From NCBI GenBank assembly GCA_023374045.1, contig CM041776.1, positions 136,527,296 through 136,591,295 of the forward strand: a stretch of DNA of 64,000 nucleotides, in the 5' to 3' direction. Shown here piece by piece: positions 56,604 to 64,000 of the stretch (position 1 is the stretch's first letter; each line of letters begins with the position of its first letter). Under the pieces are notes generated by a model. It did no database searches, had not been told where the DNA came from, and saw nothing but the letters and a program-made list of their open reading frames with translations. This DNA is from Limonium bicolor. Lineage: Eukaryota; Streptophyta; Magnoliopsida; Caryophyllales; Plumbaginaceae. A program made the position numbers and the translations under genes.

Positions 56604-59600
56604 GAAGTATCGCTCTGATGACTGGAAATACCGAGCTTAGGAAGTACCGAGTTAGGATTTTAGTACTTTGGGTTAAGGGTTGAGTGATAGCGTGAGAGAT
56701 ACGCTAGTTAGGAATTTCCAGTGAGTACTGGAAACCTACAACATCCTTCCCGCCCTCCACAATCCCTATTTTATAACTCGGGAAAGAACGCCAGAGGGAT
56801 GGAAAGTCCTCTCATACTCGGGAAAACCCGATCTGGCTGTTGTAAAGTATTACCACAAAACAAGAACCAGTCATACGGTAGATTCCAAGAATTGAGAATC
56901 CCAGAGACGGATCCTGTTTGAACACCTTTACCCGCACTTAATAGCGGAAGATTAACAATCCTATCTACAGGAGAAGGGAATTTCTGGCAGCATGGGTCGA
57001 CATGCTTGGCAGTCGAGAGAACCATGATTAACCATCGAGATGGGACGCACTAACCGTACATTGAAGCAGAATGTCTACGAGACCACAATTGTTGAACAAT
57101 ACCGACAATGGTATAGTAACCGACTAAGGAACTAGTCAAGGTTGGATGATTCCAAATGTACAGCGCCAAAGAGGCTGTAATACCCGAGTATCATGGTTTA
57201 GACCACGATGGGAATATGAGTGAAACATACTCCAATAGGACTATGACGTAGTACCTGAACAAGAATCAAGTCTCGGTAACCACGGCAAATGCGTGGGGAC
57301 GAACATTAAGGCAGAACACAGAGTTAAATGAACGGAGAGGCACCCTAGTTAACGACTACCATGTCAAGACCATTGAGAGTCGCTCAAATGTTCTATTATC
57401 AAAACTGTAAGGTCAAAGGAAGAGCCAACAAGGCTACCGAATACGGTAGTGATACAAGTAGTATCGCAACCAACACATGTTGAACCGATAGCCAGCCAGC
57501 ATGGCGCACTTGCTATTGCAAGTGCTGCTATAACGGGGCTATTCGGGAAAGTTTTAATGACTATAAAGTACCTAGTAGGGTACCGTATTGTTGAAAGAAG
57601 TGATTATAGAATCAAGAATCCAAGAATTTGAAGAGTGAAACCTGGAAGGGCTTACGGCCTAACCGTTGTATGTAAAGATATACCAGTCAGCGGGAAGCTA
57701 GACTTGGTCAAAGCGTGAAGACATTTTAGATACCGGGAAGAATTTTCTATTAAACCCAGTTTTTCTTCTAAACCCAGATTTATTTCAAACCGTTTTCACA
57801 CCCAGATTTTCTTCCAACTCATAAGTATCTCAACTTCCTTTTTAGTCCAAATTTCTCAACCTTCATTTCTTCTTTAAAAACCAAAACCATTGGACCTACA
57901 CCGGCCTTAACGCCACACAGTCGGTAAGTTGTTACCCACTTGCTTTCGAGCAACTTTAGAAAATCCTACAACCCGAGGGTATTACCCGAGGGAAGAGATC
58001 CAGTTCATACTAGATACAGACAGTGGACAAATTTTCCTTAATGTATAGTTCAGGAAGCATGAAATGCATATTATCATAAGACGATATGCGGAAGTTGACA
58101 ACAGAATACTTCACCTAGCGTGTGACGACCTACGAGTGTACTAATCGAAATGTGGGACGACCGCACTCCGATAGGAGCTTGTGGGCCTGACAGACCTTCT
58201 TATGGGTTAGTCGGGTAAGTAGCAATGTATCAGTAGGGTACCCCACATATGTATACGAGTGGAGTCAGGAACACGGGAAGTATCGACTCCATACTACGGT
58301 CAGCAGTAAAGTTAAACAACAGCAAAGAATTGCCAAGAATGTTGAAGTAAAGGAACTCAGTTAAGTTAACGAGATTAAAGAATTAGTGAATCCATTTCAA
58401 GGAAATGTTTATGAGTCAAGAAGCGTGGAGCGCACTGACTAGTAATGAACATCACATATTCTCAAGAAACCCGAGGAATAAAACATGATAGCTGGACCAA
58501 ATACCCAGTCTATACATAGTAAGCCAATGCCTAGTATGGACACATTAATATGCAACGAACGGGATGAAACTCCCGGAATGATCACCTAGACTACCAGGGA
58601 ATATTGATCTTCACAGAAGGGGATAGTAAACCGAGTAAAGAACGCAATACAAGCCAGATATATGCATAACCTAGTAACACCCACCCAGGAGCTGTCCTGA
58701 AGGGTGTTTGGGTCAACAGTTGTTGAACGAAGTGTCTGATAGGAACCGAGGGCTGAAACTTACACCCAGTAAAACATAAGTCGTCAGCAGGTAGACTGAC
58801 ATTCCTAAGGGCATCCCATGAAAGGAAGCGTAATGCAACGACCTTGTCATGGAGCCCAATACAACCTCCAAACCATGTAAAGTTGTACATAAAAGTAAAT
58901 GTGTGTGAACAGCCTACAATGAGCAGAGCTCGAGGCAGTAAGGCTTATAAGCCACAATAAAATGTGTTATGTAAATTTAATCGATTATGGAAGTTTATGT
59001 TGTACGAGCGAATGGAGCGGAGAACGAACCACTGCTTTAAGAGTGAGGATACCTCTCGATATTGTGAAACCGCGGGAGTGGTAGTTATGTGAACCAAGTT
59101 CAAGAAATATGTTAAAGATTGACCATGGTGTTATTACCCAGGGTGATTTGAATAAGAATAATATGGGAAGAAATGCTTGTACCGGTTGTGGAGACCGGAA
59201 GAGTAGTAAGTTTAATAGCAACCACCATAGGTGTGTGATGCTAAATGTAGAGTAAACAACGCTCAAGGAGCATAAGGCTCGAAGAATAGCGTATTCAGCA
59301 ATCAGCCAAATAAGTGGCGAAACACAGTGTAATGGAAAAAGCTAATATAATAGCGGATGCAGTGTAAGTTGATGCAGTATAATGAGTAAGGATACGGTGC
59401 GCAATAAGCGACCGTTGTATAAGGTTAAACGATAATATGACAACTGAGCACAGCTACGAGTTAAACCCAGTGGAGATACAACAGTAAGTGATAGCAAATA
59501 AACTAGGCAGTAAGCCAGTAGCCAGTATTATGTGATAAGAATTTCAGTGAAACACAGTGTAAATTCCTATTGCAATCGCATAAGAGATTCACTGCCAAGA

Positions 59601-60440
59601 GTTTACGCCTCTGCACTCTGTATGACTAAGTGTTTTGGTATTGCGCTTGCGCGGTAATGATCGAGTGAGATAGCTAGGAATTGGGAAGATGTTAATTGTG
59701 GTAGAACAACAAAAGACTTATAACGTCATAAGACCGAGGCATAGGAAAGGCAAGGTCGTACCAACGAAAGAGTACTGGTACAGAACCAATTGTGGTGGCA
59801 TGAATAGCAATAAGTGACTGCAGTAACACGAAATACCAAACATCGGTATGGAATATACCTCAAGTGTGGGAGATAACCGAGAGAGTACTACACATTAGGT
59901 AGTACCTCAACCTCAACCGACAGTGAGTCGGAAGAAATCAAGTCAATTATCGTGAAATACATAGCAGTATACAGAGTAAATCATCATGGAAGTGGATAGA
60001 AAGTTTGTAACTCACTGAATTCACGCACGGTAAGAGATACCACGCATCGGGCGAGAAACCATTATCACCAAGATAAAGGTGATAAATGGGAGATGTATAA
60101 TACAGTAACAATAACGAATGGAGCAAACTAAGCTCTAAAGTTATTAGAGTTGCGCAGCAGAAACTAGTGAGCCAACGATTCAAGTGTTGAATGTGCATAG
60201 TGAACATGAGTGAATGGCTAATTAAAAATGCCTAGAAGCCTCACAGGCCAGAACCGAAACCAGTTAAGAGTTAAAACAGACTCTAATGAGAATTCTTGGT
60301 TTAGGGACTAAACCGCCAATATGGTTAAGATCCTCTAACCAGAACGCATTGTATAACAGACCGCATGGAAGTTAAAATACTTCACGCCAGCAGAACATTT
60401 AATCCAATGTTCAGTGATTGATTACGTGGGCGTAATCCCT

Positions 60441-60454
60441 TTTAAGGGGGGTAG
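60441..60454 (+). other. Internal polypurine-tract-like motif of LARD-C
   Basis: TTTAAGGGGGGTAG is preceded by ATTACGTGGGCGTAATCCC and followed by agcgcaaaaccg, not by an LTR. It is the same as 10802-10815 in LARD-B. Confidence 0.65.
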
Positions 60455-60754
60455 AGCGCAAAACCGTTTAGTTTGTTTTACCGTACAAGTGTATGTGAAC
60501 TATGTTGTGCATAGCATAAAATAATTTGTTTGGATGATTGGTGCGTGTACTACATAAACATACGCATTCATTCATGGTTTAATTGTGGTAATTTTGCACA
60601 GAAGATGCGAAATACCATTGTGATAAGTGTGACTACCTTGTTAATTGTTGTGTGTTAGTACAAGTATAAGAGTAAATAAACTCCTGGGGGAACTAAAACC
60701 CCAACAGTATGTGTTTGTATAATACTAAATGTAACACTGTGTATTGTATTTGAT

Positions 60755-60764
60755 AATATATATT

Positions 60765-60797
<33 letters not shown>

Positions 60798-60798
60798 A
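60755..60798. repeat. (TA)n(TG)n microsatellite
   Basis: A TA run followed by about ten TG dinucleotides, inside the LARD-C interior and not present at the matching place in LARD-B. Confidence 0.92.
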
Positions 60799-61675
60799 CA
60801 GTATTGTGATATATGAAGAGGAATGAAACCGACATAGAACCTAGTGGGAATTAAATTCCCTAGGTAACTTGATTAAAAGTGAATGGAGATAACTGATAGA
60901 CGGAGTTCTATCCCTTGGAGATGTAATGATTATGACTAGAATGGTTGAAAAGATAGAAATGGTAAATGTTTGATTTTGTTGCTTGTTTGAAATTGAAGTG
61001 GGAGGTGGAACTTGATTTGCATGCGGTCAAGGGAAACCAAACACAAATTGGGGTGGAAAGATAGTTCAACACTGATGCTGATCACATCAGGGATGAATGA
61101 CTCTTGAAACTCCCTATAAGTGGTCGCAGATAATCACGTTAAGAATAAGATGCAGTTAGCACAAATTGGACTTGGAGTTGTATTGCGTTTTCAAAAAGAA
61201 TTTTAAATTGGTGTCTTCAAATTTTCAATTGGTAATTTCAAGACTTCAATTAATATTTCCAAGATTCTTAAATGGTATTTTCAAAGGAAGGATTTCTTCA
61301 CTTGACCTTATAAAAAGGATTTTCAATTAGTACTTTCCAATAAAGGATTTCATTCCACTTAACCCCATAAAAAAATATTTTTGTCTTACTTGCTCACGAG
61401 CTGAGGACGTATGAGCCTTTGTCTTCGGACCAGTGACATGAAAAGTATATTTTAAAAATGTATGTGATTGTTTTGATCTCCCAAAGGAACGGGGACCCAG
61501 AAGGTGTCCATCGCGACCGGGTTCTCGTCATCGCAGTGTATATGTACTCGACATGGGACTCGAGGACTGTAACGTCCTGTAGTCTTAGGACCGAGCCCAT
61601 GAAGAGATGGAAAAGGTATTTCTGTTTGTTATACATGCTAAGACATGTTGTGTGATATGTGTAATAAATATTATC

Positions 61676-61839
61676 CAGACTTATGAGTCTGAATGTTGTT
61701 ATGTGACCCAGACCTGAGGGTCTGAGCGTTGTTATGTAAGTGCAAATGTTGTTATGTTACCCGGACCGTTGAGTCCGAGGTTTATTATGTAAGTATGTCA
61801 TGTATGGATGTGGATATGTTACCCGGACCGTTAAGTCCG
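61676..61839 (+). other. Four small hairpins near the LARD-C 3' end
   Basis: CAGAC/GTCTG (61676-61691), CAGACC/GGTCTG (61709-61724), CGGAC/GTCCG (61762-61777) and CGGAC/GTCCG (61824-61839) are each embedded in gttatgt-type spacers. Between the first two and the last two, an A-T pair is replaced by G-C on both arms. All four are repeated in the tandem copy at 63264-63779. Confidence 0.78.
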
Positions 61840-61950
61840 AGGTTGTTACGTAAAGTGTGCTTTAGTACGGAAGTGTATCTTGCAAATAATCCCAGTGTTC
61901 TGATTAAAAGGATATGAGGGAAATTGTGAACTTCGAGGACGAAGTTCTTT

Positions 61951-61963
61951 TAAGGGGGGTAGA
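61951..61963 (+). other. Polypurine tract of LARD-C
   Basis: TAAGGGGGGTAGA, directly followed by the LTR start TGAAATACCCC at 61965. Confidence 0.85.
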
Positions 61964-61964
61964 T

Positions 61965-63263
61965 TGAAATACCCCAAACCTTAATATGTTAATTAATTAT
62001 GTAATTATGATTTTCTACGGCTAATTAAGTCCTTAAGATCATTGGTGAAGAAAAAAAACCAAAAAAAGAAAAAGAAAATGCGTAAAAGTCACAAAACATG
62101 AGAACGCGTATTTAATTATTTTAGGAGGTATATAACCTTCACTAGGGTTATAAATATATTTTTATACCCGATTACACACTAAGAACATGTGGGAAAAATT
62201 CCAGAAGAAAACGGATCCAAATAATGCGTTAAAACGCTAACGGAGTCTTAAAGCGCGTTTTTTGAGGAAACCCAAAAACGTGACTTTAAACGGTCAAATG
62301 ACCCCGTAAAAAATTATAGTCGACTACATAACTATAAATAAACATTAATGGGAGTTTAATAGCCATAAAAATTAAATAAACAAGAAAATCCCGGAAAACG
62401 GGCCCGGTTAGTGAATAGTGCTAAACCGGGTAAATAAACGAGCGTTTCTGTAAAAAAATTAAAAACGCTCCAGCATGTGTTACTGTAAGGGGGCCGGTTT
62501 TAATATGTTAATTAGCTCTCTCACACTCTTGACTAGTTAGCTAGTTAAATAAGTCAAAAAACAATAAAAAAAAGTAACTTATACCCCCACCCACACTCTC
62601 TCTCCTCCTTTATTTCTTTGTTTTCCCTCTCTTTCCTCTTCCTTCTTCCTCAAGCGATTTTCTCCTCTCTCTCTCTGTTGCTGAACGACATTGCAGCCCC
62701 CATGGCTTCCTCCACTTCTTATCCTTGTCCAAGCTAGCTCCAAGCTTAAATCACAAAAATAATTACATATTTGTGATCCTCTCACCAAGCTCTACACTTC
62801 CCTCTTTTCAAAATCCGAAAATAATGAAGTTCATCTCCATGGGTTTTTCCCATTTGAGAGAAAATGGCACCAATGGAAGCTTGGAGTCTTCTCTCTCCTA
62901 AGGTAAAATATTCATGAAAAACTCATTTTTCCTCCTCCTCTTGTATTGGCCGATTTTGCCCATCCTCATGCCTTGTTTTCTTCTTGTTTTGGAGCTTCAT
63001 TCAACCCTCCAATGGTGGAGTAAATGCCTTCTTGATTCAAGGGTGAAAATCCCTCTTAAAAGGCTCAAAAGGTAAACCCTAACCTTATGTTTTAAGCCCT
63101 TTGATTGAATTAAAATTTCCTAAGGGTTAGATAATTAATAGAATGTATTTTGTGTTTCTTGAATGTTGGGATGAAGTTTTGAAACTCCATTCCCTCATGA
63201 CCGATTTTGAGGAGATGGGGAGCAAGAGGAGAATTAATGAGAGACTTGTGAATTTAAGGTAAG
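61965..63263 (+). repeat. LARD-C 3' LTR, truncated at 1.3 kb
   Basis: Nearly identical to 52356-53663, differing mainly by small indels. It stops within an aatttaaggtaag motif and joins a second copy of the element's own interior. Confidence 0.88.
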
Positions 63264-63779
63264 TTTAAAAATGTATGTGATTGTTTTAATCTCCCAAAGG
63301 AACGGGGACCAGAAGGTGTCCATCGCGACCGGGTTCTGCGGGATCGCAGTGTATATGTACTCGACATGGGACTCGAGGACTGTAACGTCCTGTAGTCTTA
63401 GGACCGAGCCCATGAAGAGATGGAAAGGTATTTCTGTTTGTTATACATGCTAAGACATGTTGTGTGATATGTGTAATAAATATTATCCAGACTTATGTTG
63501 AGTCTGAATGTTGTTATGTGACCCAGACCTGAGGGTCTGAGCGTTGTTATGTAAGTGCAAATGTTGTTATGTTACCCGGACCGTTGAGTCCGAGGTTATT
63601 ATGTAAGTATGTCATGTATGGATGTGGATATGTTACCCGGACCGTTAAGTCCGAGGTTGTTACGTAAAGTGTGCTTTAGTACGGAAGTTGTATCTTGCAA
63701 ATAATCCCAGTGTTCTGATTAAAAGGATATGAGGGAAATTGTGAACTTCGAGGACGAAGTTCTTTTAAGGGGGGTAGAT
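63264..63779 (+). repeat. Tandem copy of the LARD-C 3' internal end
   Basis: From tttaaaaatgtatgtgattg (63264) it repeats 61451-61964 through the hairpin group and polypurine tract. With the LTR pieces on each side it forms a tandem duplication of about 1.81 kb. Confidence 0.9.
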
Positions 63780-64000
63780 TGAAATACCCCAAACCTTAAT
63801 ATGTTAATTAATTATGTAATTATGATTTTCTACGGCTAATTAAGTCCTTAAGATCATTGGTGAAGAAATAAAAAACCAAAAAAAGAAAAAGAAAATGCGT
63901 AAAAGTCACAAAACATGAGAACACGTATTTAATTATTTTAGGAGGTATATAACCTTCACTAGGGTTATAAATATATTTTTATACCCTGATTACACACTAA
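63780..64000 (+). repeat. Second LARD-C LTR start, runs off the right edge
   Basis: TGAAATACCCC follows the repeated polypurine tract. The 221 visible bases match 61965 onward and 52356 onward. Confidence 0.88.

Larger units (their letters stand above)
56604..61964 (+). mobile_element. LARD-C internal region (non-coding)
   Basis: 5.4 kb between primer site and polypurine tract. It aligns in reverse complement with LARD-A 1-3072 and LARD-B, for example gagaggactttccttctctc near 2870 against its counterpart near 56800. No frame longer than about 100 codons occurs and none is shared with the other copies. A microsatellite (60755-60798), an internal purine tract (60441-60454) and a hairpin group (61676-61839) are notable. 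The last bases before the tract, aacttcgaggacgaagttc, encode the ending typical of Tekay/Del polyproteins and hint at the parent lineage. Confidence 0.78.

Noticed and set aside
57449..57631. 60-codon ORF in the LARD-C interior
   Set aside because: Not conserved in the reverse-complement copies at 1-3072 and 12171-15148.

Overview
The window looks like intergenic DNA from a large, repeat-rich plant nuclear genome, probably a eudicot; the species cannot be named from it. I find no host gene, tRNA or rRNA. Almost all of it is LTR retrotransposons nested in one another, plus two CACTA-type DNA transposons. The only coding relics are a broken Ty1/copia polyprotein and a retrotransposon-associated ORF with one internal stop.

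Layout. 1-30043: two minus-strand, non-coding, long-LTR elements of LARD type. They have LTRs of about 4.1-4.5 kb, an initiator-Met-tRNA primer site, and a Ty3/gypsy Tekay/Del-like 3' end. I call them LARD-A and LARD-B. LARD-A (1-7219) lies inside the 3' LTR of LARD-B. LARD-B runs from 7220 to 30043 and carries a CACTA element (8177-9514). Its 5' LTR is split by a complete Ogre/Tat-like element, O1 (19480-29879). 30044-36498: AT-rich remnants with a promoter-like segment, a solo Ogre-like LTR (32462-33690) and one end of a diverged LTR (36498). 36499-52355: a decayed SIRE/Maximus-like copia element, split by a second Ogre/Tat-like element O2 (37459-46772) and a second CACTA element (47396-51033). 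52356-64000: a plus-strand LARD (LARD-C) with a 4.2 kb 5' LTR, a non-coding interior, and a tandemly duplicated 3' internal/LTR junction.

Target-site duplications support the nesting: CCTCC/CCTCA for O1, ACAGG for O2, CCGTA for the solo LTR, and TCT and ATG for the two CACTA elements. The copia copy is the oldest layer in the right half. O1, O2 and LARD-C have LTR pairs that are very similar by eye and look young.

The most unusual signal is a set of G+C-rich hairpin arrays built on GTCCG/CGGAC- or GGACC/GGTCC-type stems. They lie in the middle or transcribed part of LTRs from several families: LARD-A, LARD-B/C, O1/O2, and an unclassified segment near 31500. In LARD-A versus LARD-B the flanks are homologous and the 71-72 bp period is kept, but the hairpin sequence itself is replaced. 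Further hairpins near the 3' ends of O1/O2 and of LARD-C show paired, compensating base changes. This suggests conserved structure in elements that otherwise encode nothing. All functional readings of these hairpins are inference.
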